Shown: positions 56,302-64,000, counted from the stretch's first letter. The stretch is DNA of 64,000 nucleotides from Rhizobium sp. L1K21 (GCF_024055895.1 NZ_JAMXLE010000003.1:248001-312000), one strand, 5' to 3'. Numbers and translations are program-made. The notes: generated by a model from the letters alone, not told the origin.

Positions 56302-56913
56302 TCAGCTCCGGCTTTCGGCCTGCGGGCGGACACGGATATTGTTCTGCACATGGGTCACCCCGCTGACGGAATCCGCGCAATCTTCTGCGCGACGCTTGTC
56401 GGCACGCTCGTTCACCAATCCGTCGAGCGTGACTTCGCTGTCCTTGACAGTCACCGTGATGTCGCTCGCATCAAGGCGGGGATGATCGGACAGCCGGTCA
56501 TGAACATCTTCGTTGATGCGATCGTCAGAACGGCGATAGCCCTTGGGCCCTTTGCCGCGGTGTTCGTCCATATCGCGGCGGCGCGCGGCATCGTCATCAC
56601 CAAACCAGGAGGCCACTTCGTCTCCGGCCTTATCCCAGAAGTCGCGATCGCCTGAGCCTCGTCTGCGCTCCTCGTAGGGATAGCGTTCGCGATAATCGGG
56701 CTCGAATGGAGGAACGGTCTGATAAGTTGCGTAGCGACCGCCGATAAATGGATATCCCACAAAGCCGTAATCCATCGGATAGCGCGAGCCACGAGGCGCA
56801 TATCCCAGATCGTCCGTCTGCCAGTTCTCGCGGTCGGGCCACCGTCCGTAACGGGCTTCACCGCCGCGGCGCGCACCATAGCCTGCAGGTCTTGAATAGT
56901 CATTATCTGCCAT
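56302..56913 (-). CDS. BON-domain protein
   Basis: A 203-aa protein: an N-terminal region rich in R, G, Y and D (about residues 1-110, e.g. RPAGYGARRGGEARYGRWPD) with SWFGDDDAARRRDMDEHRGK, then a C-terminal BON domain (about residues 125-200: RINEDVHDRLSDHPRLDASD, ITVTVKDSEVTLDGLVNERA, GVTHVQNNIRV). BON domains occur in OsmY and bind membranes or hydrophobic ligands in the envelope, but no signal peptide is seen here. This type, with the SWFGD linker, is found beside stress genes in rhizobia. SD AAAGGAGG, ATG 56913. Confidence 0.88.
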   Translation of the reverse strand: MADNDYSRPAGYGARRGGEARYGRWPDRENWQTDDLGYAPRGSRYPMDYGFVGYPFIGGRYATYQTVPPFEPDYRERYPYEERRRGSGDRDFWDKAGDEVASWFGDDDAARRRDMDEHRGKGPKGYRRSDDRINEDVHDRLSDHPRLDASDITVTVKDSEVTLDGLVNERADKRRAEDCADSVSGVTHVQNNIRVRPQAESRS

Positions 56914-56946
56914 TTCAGGTCCTCCTTTGGTTTCAGGATGTCCCAG

Positions 56947-56971
56947 AACCGAAACGGAGACAAAACGTTCC
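56947..56971 (-). promoter_or_regulatory. EcfG/RpoE2-type promoter for the BON gene
   Basis: Minus strand GGAAC (56971-56967), 17 bases, GTT (56949-56947), 33 bases before the ATG at 56913. Confidence 0.8.
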
Positions 56972-57123
56972 AAGCAAAGCCCGGAAAATGAGCGGGAAAT
57001 TCCGATTGTATAAACGATTGATTTTAAAGGTTAAAAATAATAATATGCGCGTCTGCGGCTTATGCGCAAACGCGCTTACACAATGCATGTCAAAAAACTG
57101 CTGCCTCGGCTAAAAGCCTCTTT

Positions 57124-57663
57124 TCAAAGGCCACCGTCAAGCTGATCGACCAGCAACTGCCTTGCCCGGTTGAGCCTGCTTTTCACCGTGCCGATGGGGC
57201 AACCGGTTATTCTGGCCGTCTCGATGTAACTTTCGCCTTCGATGATAATGAGGACGAAAACTTGTCGATAGTGGTAAGGTACGCGCTCCAGGGCAGAAAG
57301 CAATTCCCCGCCCCTGACGGTCCATTCCTGCGTTGCTTCCTTGCCCACAGTGTCGACAATGACATTTCCACCGAGCGTCCGTTCACGTGCGCTCTTCTTT
57401 GCCTGGGTGCAAAAGGCGTTGTGCATGATGGTGAACATCCAGGACTTCAGTTTCGTGCCTGGCTTGAATTTGTCGATATTGGCAAGAGCTTTTGTGAGGG
57501 TCGTCTGTACGAGATCTTCGGCATCGCTGGGGTTTCGGCAAAAGGTGCGGGAGAAAGCTTTGAGGGCTGGCATCAACTCGATGATTTCGCGCTTTATCTC
57601 TTCGTAGCTTTCTGATTTCTCAGCGCGTTCAGGTCGATATTCTGAATTCAATTGATGGAACAT
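57124..57663 (-). CDS. ECF sigma factor, EcfG-like (general stress type)
   Basis: A 179-aa sigma-70 family member with regions 2 and 4 only. Region 2 (residues ~27-95) shows LKAFSRTFCRNPSDAEDLVQ and SWMFTIMHNAFCTQAKKSAR; region 4 (residues ~122-175) shows LERVPYHYRQVFVLIIIEGE and GCPIGTVKSRLNRARQLLVD. Order and motifs agree with the EcfG/RpoE2 group, the general-stress sigma of alphaproteobacteria, which reads GGAAC-N16/17-cGTT-type promoters. Such promoters surround it here. It has no such element of its own, and no phyR or nepR gene is next to it, so it may be a paralogue of the main EcfG. SD GGGAGAGGA, ATG 57663. Confidence 0.88.
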   Translation of the reverse strand: MFHQLNSEYRPERAEKSESYEEIKREIIELMPALKAFSRTFCRNPSDAEDLVQTTLTKALANIDKFKPGTKLKSWMFTIMHNAFCTQAKKSARERTLGGNVIVDTVGKEATQEWTVRGGELLSALERVPYHYRQVFVLIIIEGESYIETARITGCPIGTVKSRLNRARQLLVDQLDGGL

Positions 57664-58098
57664 AACTCATCCTCTCCCATTAGGTTCTATCAGCCCGCTT
57701 TTCGCACCCAACGACAATCAAACCGAAAGTTACAAGACGCTCAGGTGAACATCCTAGTGTGTCTTAAAATTGTTCTGGCTCCGAACTTTCGTCTTTTGAT
57801 TGTTTTTCTGACGGCCCGATGTTGGGTTTCGGAGTACAGATCAGGCAAGCTCCCGAAATCTCCACAAATCGCCGCAACCACCGACGCGTTCGTCTCAAGC
57901 CGTCAACGCATGCAGGGAAGGTTTGTTCCCCTGCCGCGATCACAAGATCAGTTAATTCTGCTTGGGAACATTTGCAGGCAGGGAAGGTTAGTTGCTGCCA
58001 AACGGCTATCCATTTGCCGTTCATACATCAACCGGCCGCATCACCCTTGAATTCGAGAAGATCATCAAGCGGTTCGGACTTTTTCAGGAGAAGTACTG
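57664..58098. other. Leader region between sigma gene and UXS-like gene
   Basis: About 435 bases. It contains the upstream region of the minus-strand sigma factor gene and, at 57965-57989, the stress-type promoter of the plus-strand gene. The open frame through here (57652-58050, +) has no family features and overlaps the promoter, so it is not called. Confidence 0.5.
57965..57989 (+). promoter_or_regulatory. EcfG/RpoE2-type promoter for the UDP-glucuronate decarboxylase-like gene
   Basis: GGAAC (57965-57969), 17 bases, GTT (57987-57989), with a leader of about 100 bases to the ATG at 58099. Confidence 0.7.
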
Positions 58099-59121
58099 AT
58101 GCCACGCAAAACGCAATACCAAACCCCGACCGTTCTCGTCGCTGGCGGTGCAGGTTTTTTGGGTTCTCACCTCTGCGAGACCCTGCTTGAACGTGGATGC
58201 AAGATCATATGCGTGGACAGTCTGCTCTCAGGCTCACTCGACAATATCGCGGCCATGCGGAACCATCCGGCATTCACCTTCATTGAAGCCGACATTTGCG
58301 ACGACCTCGAAATAAAAGGCTCGATCGACCAGATATTCAATATGGCATGCCCTGCGTCTCCGCCCCGCTATCAGGCCAATCCCGTTCACACGGTCATGAC
58401 CAGTGTGGTGGGAACCAACAAGCTGCTCTCGCTTGCCGCCCGACACGGCGCCAGGATGGTGCAGGCATCGACCAGCGAAATATATGGCGATCCGGACGAA
58501 CACCCGCAGCGCGAAACCTATTGGGGAAATGTCAATTGCACAGGACCGCGCGCCTGTTACGACGAGGGCAAGCGGACTGCTGAAACACTTTGCTTCGACT
58601 GGATGCGCACCGAAGGCCTGGATGTTCGCGTGGCGCGTATATTCAACACCTACGGACCCAGGATGCGGGCAGATGATGGACGGATCGTCTCGAACTTCAT
58701 CGTCCAGGCCCTCGACGGGGAAGCATTGAGCATCTTTGGAAGCGGCGAACAGACCCGTTCATTCTGCTATGTATCCGATCTGATTGATGGGCTTATCAAA
58801 CTGATGACGGTTGATCCCAATCCAGGCGTTCCAATAAACCTTGGCAATCCGACGGAACTGACCGTCATCGAGCTCGCAAAACTCGTTCTGGAGGTCACCG
58901 GCACACCCGCCTTGCTGAGCCTTGAACCCCTTCCCGTGGACGATCCACGACGCCGTCGACCGGATATTTCTCAAGCCGCCGAGCTTCTGGGCTGGAAACC
59001 TGCTGTCGATGTCCGCGACGGCATTCGCCAGACAGCCGACTGGTTCAGCCGGACACGCTGCGAACCGCAGGCTTTCCCCGCAGGAGAGACGGTTGCATCG
59101 CTACACATCGTATATGATTGA
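58099..59121 (+). CDS. UDP-glucuronate decarboxylase-like SDR (UDP-xylose synthase family)
   Basis: A 340-aa extended short-chain dehydrogenase. The NAD-binding motif is VLVAGGAGFLGSHLCETLLE; the catalytic region is STSEIYGDPDEHPQRETYWG, with the YxxxK motif in CYDEGKRTAE; NTYGPRM and QTRSFCYVSDLIDGL follow. This series (ACPASPP, SEIYGDP, WGNVN, CYDEGKR) is that of UDP-xylose synthases, which turn UDP-glucuronate into UDP-xylose. ATG at 58099 follows CAGGAG. With the other sugar oxidoreductases downstream it may feed a surface polysaccharide or glycoconjugate. Relatives acting on other sugar nucleotides cannot be excluded. Confidence 0.87.
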   Translation: MPRKTQYQTPTVLVAGGAGFLGSHLCETLLERGCKIICVDSLLSGSLDNIAAMRNHPAFTFIEADICDDLEIKGSIDQIFNMACPASPPRYQANPVHTVMTSVVGTNKLLSLAARHGARMVQASTSEIYGDPDEHPQRETYWGNVNCTGPRACYDEGKRTAETLCFDWMRTEGLDVRVARIFNTYGPRMRADDGRIVSNFIVQALDGEALSIFGSGEQTRSFCYVSDLIDGLIKLMTVDPNPGVPINLGNPTELTVIELAKLVLEVTGTPALLSLEPLPVDDPRRRRPDISQAAELLGWKPAVDVRDGIRQTADWFSRTRCEPQAFPAGETVASLHIVYD

Positions 59122-59257
59122 TTAGGAGGAGCCGGCTATCGGCCCGCTTCTCTCTGAGGCAAAGCTTTGCTCATGGAAAGGGCGGCGCACGCGGTCTCAG
59201 CAATGACGGCGTTTCGCCGGTTTGCCAGGTGGGTAGCGTGCGCGCCCTCTCCCGTTG

Positions 59258-59557
59258 TCAGTTCTTGCGCTCTTCGCTGCCGGTTGTCGTGCGGTTTTGT
59301 CCGCCAACCTCATCCGCCTGGGTCTCGGTCGTGTAAGGTGATGGCGACCCCGAACCTATATCACCGGCGTCGGCAACGCGCTCGCCGCCGCCTGATCGAC
59401 CGCCGCTATATTGTCGCGACGGGGTTGTTTCGGAATCTTTCCATACTTCCTTCGGGTTGCTGACATCACCGGCATCCGGACGGCCCTTCTGCCGCTCATG
59501 CGCCGTTTCAGCCGGTCCGTTTTCCGTAATATTCTTTTCGTCTGTTCGCTCTGTCAT
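59258..59557 (-). CDS. Small hydrophilic hypothetical protein (99 aa)
   Basis: Not recognised. Highly charged and rich in G, S, T and E: MTERTDEKNITENGPAETAH, EVWKDSETTPSRQYSGGRSG and a tail ending GGQNRTTTGSEERKN. Likely disordered. ATG at 59557 follows AAAGGAAC. It lies 37 bases downstream of sodC and is probably on the same transcript. Confidence 0.65.
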   Translation of the reverse strand: MTERTDEKNITENGPAETAHERQKGRPDAGDVSNPKEVWKDSETTPSRQYSGGRSGGGERVADAGDIGSGSPSPYTTETQADEVGGQNRTTTGSEERKN

Positions 59558-59594
59558 GAGACGTTCCTTTCTTATCGTTGGAAGCCGGTAGAAC

Positions 59595-60107
59595 TTATGA
59601 GGAACTGAGCACAGCACAGGCCACGCGATCACCGGAATCGCCAGACGGCTGGGTTTCATAATCATCCGCCCCCGAATGGATAATGAGTGCTGCACCGTCA
59701 TCATCAATCAAAGACATGTCACCGCCTTCTCCGAGCGTTAAGCCGTCCACGAAATAGGAGACATGGATAGAACCATCTGCCGGGACATGCAGATTGGGCA
59801 AATCGCCCGGATGCGGACCGCCTTCGCTTTTGACACCGTGTTTCATGTCACCGGCGACATGACCGCCCGCGGTCTTGAACTGTTCGGAAGCATCACATTT
59901 TCCGGTCTCGTGAATGTGAATTCCATGTTCGCCTTCGCTCAGTCCTTGCACCATCACGTCAGCGAGGATCAGGCCGGAGGCCGTTTCCGTCATTTCAACG
60001 GTTCCGCTGATGCCGTCTCCCTGGATTTCTCCGCGCACCTGGTCGCCCTCAGCGGCCATTGCTGTGCTTGCTGCCAGTGTTCCAGCGATTGCAATGAGTC
60101 TAAACAT
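59595..60107 (-). CDS. sodC: Cu,Zn superoxide dismutase-like protein SodC
   Basis: A 170-aa exported protein. Signal peptide MFRLIAIAGTLAASTAMAAE. Metal-site motifs: GEHGIHIHETGKCDASEQF (copper histidines and disulphide cysteine), AGGHVAGDMKHG, GGPHPGDLPNLHVPADG (bridging and zinc histidines) and ALIIHSGADDYETQPSGDSG, then RVACAVL with the second cysteine. All histidines needed for copper and zinc appear present. Periplasmic removal of superoxide is the expected role. ATG at 60107. A one-mismatch stress promoter element is about 45 bases upstream. Confidence 0.92.
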   Translation of the reverse strand: MFRLIAIAGTLAASTAMAAEGDQVRGEIQGDGISGTVEMTETASGLILADVMVQGLSEGEHGIHIHETGKCDASEQFKTAGGHVAGDMKHGVKSEGGPHPGDLPNLHVPADGSIHVSYFVDGLTLGEGGDMSLIDDDGAALIIHSGADDYETQPSGDSGDRVACAVLSSS

Positions 60108-60150
60108 GTCTCGTCCTCTCTTTCTGGTTGGTCCGAGTTTTCCTCCCCGA

Positions 60151-60175
60151 AACGCCTCAGGGGTTCATTTGTTCG
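60151..60175 (-). promoter_or_regulatory. Near-consensus stress promoter for sodC (one mismatch)
   Basis: Minus strand CGAAC (60175-60171), 17 bases, GTT (60153-60151): the first base of GGAAC is C. Position fits sodC (ATG 60107). Confidence 0.35.
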
Positions 60176-60220
60176 CGCCTGCACAAGTCATCTTGGAATG
60201 AAACTTCCGGGTTTCGGGCG

Positions 60221-60245
60221 GGAACAATTGGAAATTCGCTCGGTT
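60221..60245 (+). promoter_or_regulatory. EcfG/RpoE2-type promoter for the CBS-domain gene
   Basis: GGAAC (60221-60225), 17 bases, GTT (60243-60245). The ATG is 125 bases downstream, a long leader. Confidence 0.65.
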
Positions 60246-60370
60246 TGACGGCGAACCAGCCTCGATATGGCTGGCGTGAAGAGGCCAGCAGCAAGCCCGC
60301 CAAAGGCACGGGACCCACGTTCCGATTTGCTCCGGCTTCACCCAATCTAGCCAATACAGGAGATAAACCG

Positions 60371-60805
60371 ATGCAAATCTCGCAAGTGATGACAAGCGAT
60401 GTCGAGCTCGCAAGTCCCGATGATACGATCCGTGACGTCGCCCGACGCATGCAGGAACACGATATCGGCTTTCTGCCCGTGGGAGAAAACGATGAGCTCG
60501 TCGGCATGATTACCGACCGCGATATCGTGACCCGTGGCGTGGCCAGTGGCCTTGATGGCGACAGCAAGGTGCGAGACGTCATGACCACCGATGTGAAATA
60601 TTGCTTCGAGACGGACGAGGTCGATGACGTGGCCGTCAATATGGGCGACATCCAGGTTCGCCGGCTGGCCGTCGTTGACGACGACAAACGCCTTTGCGGC
60701 ATTGTTTCGCTCGCCGATACCGTTCATGCCGACAAGCTTTCGACAGGCACCGGCTTCAGCGGTGTCGTTCGCCCCGGAGGCTCTCACACACAAGCCAGAG
60801 CCTGA
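60371..60805 (+). CDS. CBS-domain pair protein
   Basis: A 144-aa cytosolic protein made of two CBS domains: MQISQVMTSDVELASPDDTI to GMITDRDIVTRGVASGL (about residues 1-60) and VRDVMTTDVKYCFETDEVDD to LCGIVSLADTVHAD (about 66-122). Such standalone pairs bind adenosyl nucleotides and act as energy or redox sensors; the partner is unknown. ATG at 60371 follows CAGGAG. The 3' end overlaps the convergent oxidoreductase gene by 22 bases. Confidence 0.88.
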   Translation: MQISQVMTSDVELASPDDTIRDVARRMQEHDIGFLPVGENDELVGMITDRDIVTRGVASGLDGDSKVRDVMTTDVKYCFETDEVDDVAVNMGDIQVRRLAVVDDDKRLCGIVSLADTVHADKLSTGTGFSGVVRPGGSHTQARA

Positions 60806-61851
60806 GCGGGCGCGCGCCCATAAATGCCGTCCAAAACCTCGGCAACCCGTACGACCTTTTCCGCTGCGGGGTTGAAATGTCTGGAGCGGGCGAGGTCACG
60901 CACCCAGTTGACGGCGGCTCGCCCGCCCCATTCCTCTTCACCGGCATGCAGCAGTTCGGTACCGGTTCCGTGCAATCTGCGGGTGACGAAGTCGAAGAAG
61001 GAACCTTCGACATTGCGCCAGGCGTAGCTGCTGTTCCGACCCCAGAAATGCGCGGATATTTCTGCATCTTTGCCCGCATGCGCGTTCCAGGAACAGCTCA
61101 ACCTGATCACCGTACCGCCCTTAAGCCTGATATCGGCCACGGCAAAATCTTCGATTTCATTCAAGGATGTGAGAGCTTGACCCACGCGGAACAGTTGGCC
61201 TTTCACCGAGGCAATTTCGGGGAAGTCGAGGCACCACAGCACGGCATCAACGAGATGCACCCCCAGATCTGCCACACACCCGCCGCCTGACAGCGCCTTA
61301 TCCCGGTACCAGGCTTTGTCCGGGCCATAGGCATTGTGAAAGGCAAGGTCCACGGCAAATACATCCCCCACCTCGCCCGCTGCTATGGCTCTTTTGATTG
61401 CCTGCAGTCCCGACGTCTGACGATAAGAGAAATCCACGTCCAGCAGGCGGTCAGACTGGCGTGCAATGTCGACGACCCGGCGTGTCTGTTGCGCATCGCG
61501 GGCAAGCGGCTTCTGGCAAAAAACCGCAACACCGTTTTTGAGAAACCGCTCTGCCTGCGCGGCATGCAATCCGGTCGGCGTTGCGATCACCACGCCGTCG
61601 AGCCCGCATGCCAGCAAAGTGTCCTCATCAAGACAGGGGCGGAAATCCGGCACCACTTTGCCCAATGCGTCGAGTGCATCGCTATTCGTGTCCGCAATGG
61701 CCGCGATTTCAGCAAGCCCGCTTTTCGCAATCGCCTCAAGGCGGTTCCTCCCGATCCAGCCGGCACCGAGAAAGCCGATCCTTGGACGGCGATCAAGACC
61801 AGCACGCTCCTCGACATTCGATGTGCGGACAATTTCCAGATTTTCGGCCAC
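60784..61851 (-). CDS. Gfo/Idh/MocA-family oxidoreductase
   Basis: A 355-aa NAD(P)-dependent sugar or cyclitol dehydrogenase-like protein. The Rossmann motif is IGFLGAGWIGRNRLEAIAKS, and the family segment GVVIATPTGLHAAQAERFLK and CQKPLARDAQQTRRVVDIAR (EKP-like) follow; a C-terminal domain includes CVADLGVHLVDAVLWCLDFP. The GTG at 61851 has AAGGGAG at the right distance; the ATG at 61869 is an alternative 18 bases earlier with a leader of only about 10 bases from the promoter. It is divergent from the SDR at 62034. Confidence 0.87.
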   Translation of the reverse strand: MAENLEIVRTSNVEERAGLDRRPRIGFLGAGWIGRNRLEAIAKSGLAEIAAIADTNSDALDALGKVVPDFRPCLDEDTLLACGLDGVVIATPTGLHAAQAERFLKNGVAVFCQKPLARDAQQTRRVVDIARQSDRLLDVDFSYRQTSGLQAIKRAIAAGEVGDVFAVDLAFHNAYGPDKAWYRDKALSGGGCVADLGVHLVDAVLWCLDFPEIASVKGQLFRVGQALTSLNEIEDFAVADIRLKGGTVIRLSCSWNAHAGKDAEISAHFWGRNSSYAWRNVEGSFFDFVTRRLHGTGTELLHAGEEEWGGRAAVNWVRDLARSRHFNPAAEKVVRVAEVLDGIYGRAPAQALACV

Positions 61852-61887
61852 GCCGGCATCTCCCTTCATGTCTGTTTCGGCGCACCA

Positions 61888-61912
61888 AACAGAAAGCGCG
61901 GGGCTTTGTTCC
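61888..61912 (-). promoter_or_regulatory. EcfG/RpoE2-type promoter for the Gfo/Idh/MocA gene
   Basis: Minus strand GGAAC (61912-61908), 17 bases, GTT (61890-61888). It is divergent from the element at 61971-61995. Confidence 0.75.
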
Positions 61913-61970
61913 TGAAGAGGCTGCCTAAGTCGCGGCAGAGGCAAGAAGGTCACCGCAGACAAGAAGCTCT

Positions 61971-61995
61971 GGAACCTTTTTAGAAGGCTGCGGTT
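61971..61995 (+). promoter_or_regulatory. EcfG/RpoE2-type promoter for the SDR pair
   Basis: GGAAC (61971-61975), 17 bases, GTT (61993-61995). The ATG at 61998 is 2 bases after it and cannot be in the transcript, which points to the GTG at 62034. Confidence 0.8.
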
Positions 61996-62033
61996 CGATG
62001 GGCGAATCCACAACCATTAAAACAGGTGATATC

Positions 62034-63140
62034 GTGCAAAGAGTTCTTGTTACCGGCGGGTCCGGTTTTATCGGACGTCATGTTTCCCGCGAGCTGGCAG
62101 AAAACGGATACAAGGTCCGCATCATCGACTCTCTCGTGGATCAGGTCCACGGCGGTGAACCGATCAACATCGTTCCCGGCACCGAATTGATCCACGCAGA
62201 CATCCGCGACAGCAAAAGCGTGCAAAAAGCGCTGGACGGGGTCGATGCCGTTATTCATCTGGCCGCCGAGGTGGGGGTCGGACAGTCAATGTATGAAATC
62301 GCCCGCTATGTCGGTGCGAACGACCTTGGCACTGCCGTCCTCCTTGAAGCCCTCATCGAAAATCCCGTCAAAAGGGTTGTCGTCGCCTCCTCCATGAGCG
62401 TTTACGGCGAAGGCCTTTACGAAGACGACGAGGGCCGTCGCTATGGTCAAGCCCGGCGCAATCCGAAAACGCTCGAGGCCGGCAACTGGGACATCCGCGC
62501 ACCCAACGGAGAACCGCTCAAACCGCTGCCCACCGACGAGGAAAAGCAGGTTGAGCTTGCCTCCATCTATGCGTTGACGAAATATATGCAGGAAAAGCAG
62601 GTTCTGATTTTCGGCGAAGCCTATGGCGTGGAAACCGTTGCACTGCGACTGTTTAACGTCTTTGGGGCCGGTCAGGCGCTTTCCAATCCCTATACGGGCG
62701 TGCTGGTGAATTTCGCATCGCGCCTTGCGACCGGCGAAACGCCGATGATCTTCGAAGACGGGCATCAAAAGCGCGACTTTGTCCATGTCAAAGACGTGGC
62801 GATGGCGTTTCGTCTGGCTCTGGAGCGCCCCGACGTTTCCGGCGAGGTGTTCAACATCGGCAGCGGCCAAGCCTATGCCATCGCCGATGTGGCCAGACTG
62901 CTTGCCCAGGAAATGGGGATGCCGGAGAGAGCGCCCGAAATCCTGAACAAGGCGCGCAAGGGCGATATCCGCCATTGCTTCGCTGATATTTCAAAGGCGC
63001 AATCCCTGCTCGGTTTCCGGCCCCGGCACCTGCTTGAAAATTCGCTTAAGGACTTCACGACCTGGGTCAAGACCTCAGCGGTCGTCGACAAGGCCCCCCA
63101 GATGCGCCAGGAACTGGAAGCGAGGGGGCTGGTTTCATGA
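62034..63140 (+). CDS. NAD-dependent epimerase/dehydratase (SDR)
   Basis: A 368-aa extended short-chain dehydrogenase. NAD motif VLVTGGSGFIGRHVSRELAE at the N-terminus, then the serine region VVVASSMSVYGEGLYEDDEG and the YxxxK region SIYALTKYMQEKQVL; nucleotide-sugar part FGAGQALSNPYTGVLVNFAS and RDFVHVKDVAMAF. The insert after the serine motif (GRRYGQARRNPKTLEAGNWD) separates it from the common UDP-glucose epimerase type. The GTG at 62034 with AGGTGA is preferred to the ATG at 61998, which lies inside the promoter footprint. Substrate unknown. The TGA overlaps the next gene's ATG. Confidence 0.87.
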   Translation: MQRVLVTGGSGFIGRHVSRELAENGYKVRIIDSLVDQVHGGEPINIVPGTELIHADIRDSKSVQKALDGVDAVIHLAAEVGVGQSMYEIARYVGANDLGTAVLLEALIENPVKRVVVASSMSVYGEGLYEDDEGRRYGQARRNPKTLEAGNWDIRAPNGEPLKPLPTDEEKQVELASIYALTKYMQEKQVLIFGEAYGVETVALRLFNVFGAGQALSNPYTGVLVNFASRLATGETPMIFEDGHQKRDFVHVKDVAMAFRLALERPDVSGEVFNIGSGQAYAIADVARLLAQEMGMPERAPEILNKARKGDIRHCFADISKAQSLLGFRPRHLLENSLKDFTTWVKTSAVVDKAPQMRQELEARGLVS

Positions 63141-64000
63141 TCGACGCACCCGTAAATGGCCAGACCAGACTTTCCGAATTGGGCCAGCCGGCATCACCGG
63201 CAATCCGCAAAGGCGTCAAACCGATTGTGATCACCGGCGGCAGTGGGTTTATCGGTTCCAATCTCGCCGACAGCTTCCTCGCAGACGGCGAGGATGTGAT
63301 CATCCTGGACAATTTGAGTCGAGCGGGCGTGCAGGAAAATCTCGACTGGCTGGTGAAACGGCACGGCAAGAAAGTTCATCCCTATGTTGCCGACATCCGC
63401 AACCTGCCGGTCATAAAGCCCGCCTTCAATGAGGCCAAGGCCGTTTTTCACCTCGCCGCTCAGACCGCGGTGACAACCAGCCTGGCCGATCCGGTCGAGG
63501 ATTTCAGTATTAACGCAAACGGCACGCTGAATGTGCTGGAGGCGATCCGTACCACGGGAAACAGGATCCCCATCATTTTCGCGAGCACCAACAAGGTCTA
63601 CGGTCAGCTTCAGGATGTGAAGGTGAGCGCAATCGGCGAAGAGTATCGGCCGCAAAACGAGACGATCCGAGCCCACGGCATATCAGAAGACAGGCCGCTT
63701 GATTTCCACACGCCTTATGGCTGCTCCAAAGGTGCTGCCGATCAATATGTGCTGGACTACGCACGATCTTATGGCTTACCGGCCTGCGTGCTGCGCATGA
63801 GTTGCATTTATGGCGCCAGACAGTTCGGCACCGAGGACCAGGGCTGGGTCGCCCATTTTCTCCTGCAGCTTCTGCGTGGCGAACCCATTACCATCTATGG
63901 CGACGGCAAACAGGTACGCGATATTCTCGAAGTCAACGACGCCGTGGGGGCCTACAAGCGCACCTTGGGCTCGATCGACACCTTGAGCGGCTGTGCCTTC
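63137..64000 (+). CDS. NAD-dependent epimerase, CDP-paratose 2-epimerase-like (partial, runs off the window)
   Basis: 288 codons visible; the gene continues past the right edge. An extended SDR with IVITGGSGFIGSNLADSFLA at residues 30-50, the serine region IFASTNKVYGQLQDVKVSAI, the YxxxK region in FHTPYGCSKGAADQYVLDYA, and RMSCIYGARQFGTEDQGWVA. The last two stretches and NKVYG are typical of CDP-paratose/tyvelose 2-epimerases, so it may epimerise at C2 of a nucleotide sugar; other relatives are possible. It overlaps the upstream SDR by 4 bases (ATGA). Confidence 0.85.
   Translation, partial: MIDAPVNGQTRLSELGQPASPAIRKGVKPIVITGGSGFIGSNLADSFLADGEDVIILDNLSRAGVQENLDWLVKRHGKKVHPYVADIRNLPVIKPAFNEAKAVFHLAAQTAVTTSLADPVEDFSINANGTLNVLEAIRTTGNRIPIIFASTNKVYGQLQDVKVSAIGEEYRPQNETIRAHGISEDRPLDFHTPYGCSKGAADQYVLDYARSYGLPACVLRMSCIYGARQFGTEDQGWVAHFLLQLLRGEPITIYGDGKQVRDILEVNDAVGAYKRTLGSIDTLSGCAF

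Noticed and set aside
57652-58050. 132-codon plus-strand frame between the sigma gene and the UXS-like gene
   Set aside because: Overlaps the stress promoter at 57965-57989 and has no recognisable features.

Overview
The window looks like a piece of an alphaproteobacterial genome, most likely Rhizobiales (Hyphomicrobiales). It carries a Cu-type denitrification cluster (nirK, pseudoazurin, norCBQD, nnrS). It also carries many copies of the alphaproteobacterial general-stress (EcfG/RpoE2) promoter GGAAC-N17-GTT, and families common in that order (DUF892, DUF4142, PRC-barrel, CAP-domain and DUF1858 proteins). No rRNA, tRNA, CRISPR array, insertion sequence or phage gene was recognised. Genus and replicon type cannot be read from the sequence.

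Layout. 1-3514: the end of an RND efflux adaptor and its AcrB-like pump. 3622-4359: a Crp/Fnr regulator. 4408-4913: a gene-poor stretch with a stress-type promoter, an 18-bp perfect palindrome and what looks like the stump of a MarR-type gene. 4914-10612: a five-gene Opp/Dpp-type ABC importer operon (minus strand), divergent from a xylose-isomerase-like TIM-barrel gene (10857-11678). 11938-21807: denitrification, with norC-norB-norQ-norD, two small membrane-protein genes and nnrS on the minus strand, a DUF1858 gene and an NnrR-like regulator convergent with each other, then pseudoazurin-nirK-nirV on the plus strand. Three TTG-N8-CAA boxes sit in the two control regions.

21892-30434: small exported or stress proteins (two paralogous EF-hand/PRC-barrel proteins, SH3, CAP, DUF4142, a peroxiredoxin-like protein) and a Na+/H+-type antiporter. 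30466-42276: one long minus-strand operon for alternative complex III (actABCDEF), a 130-aa membrane protein, SCO and a caa3-type cytochrome oxidase (subunits II, I, III, IV). 42495-45057: DUF4396 protein, an MscS-like channel interrupted by an in-frame stop, and a membrane-anchored hypothetical. 45247-54639: a 54-aa proline-rich protein, glgA, a medium-chain dehydrogenase, a phospholipase D-like protein, an LPG-synthase-like membrane protein, an EEP-family hydrolase and treY. 54709-60805: small stress proteins (DUF892, BON, CBS, SodC and others) around an ECF sigma factor gene (57124-57663). 58099-64000: sugar-nucleotide and sugar oxidoreductase genes (UDP-glucuronate decarboxylase-like, Gfo/Idh/MocA, two further SDR epimerases), the last cut by the window edge.

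Main observation: from about 21.9 kb to the right end, almost every transcription unit starts with an exact GGAAC-N17-GTT element. I count 20 exact copies in the window, one of them at 4.6 kb, plus two with N18 and one with a single mismatch. All lie between genes and point toward the next gene. The right two-thirds therefore reads as a general-stress-response island that includes trehalose and glycogen synthesis, membrane-lipid genes, sugar-nucleotide enzymes and, unusually, a whole quinol-oxidising respiratory chain (ACIII plus caa3 oxidase). The denitrification block lacks these elements and has its own NNR/FNR-type boxes instead.
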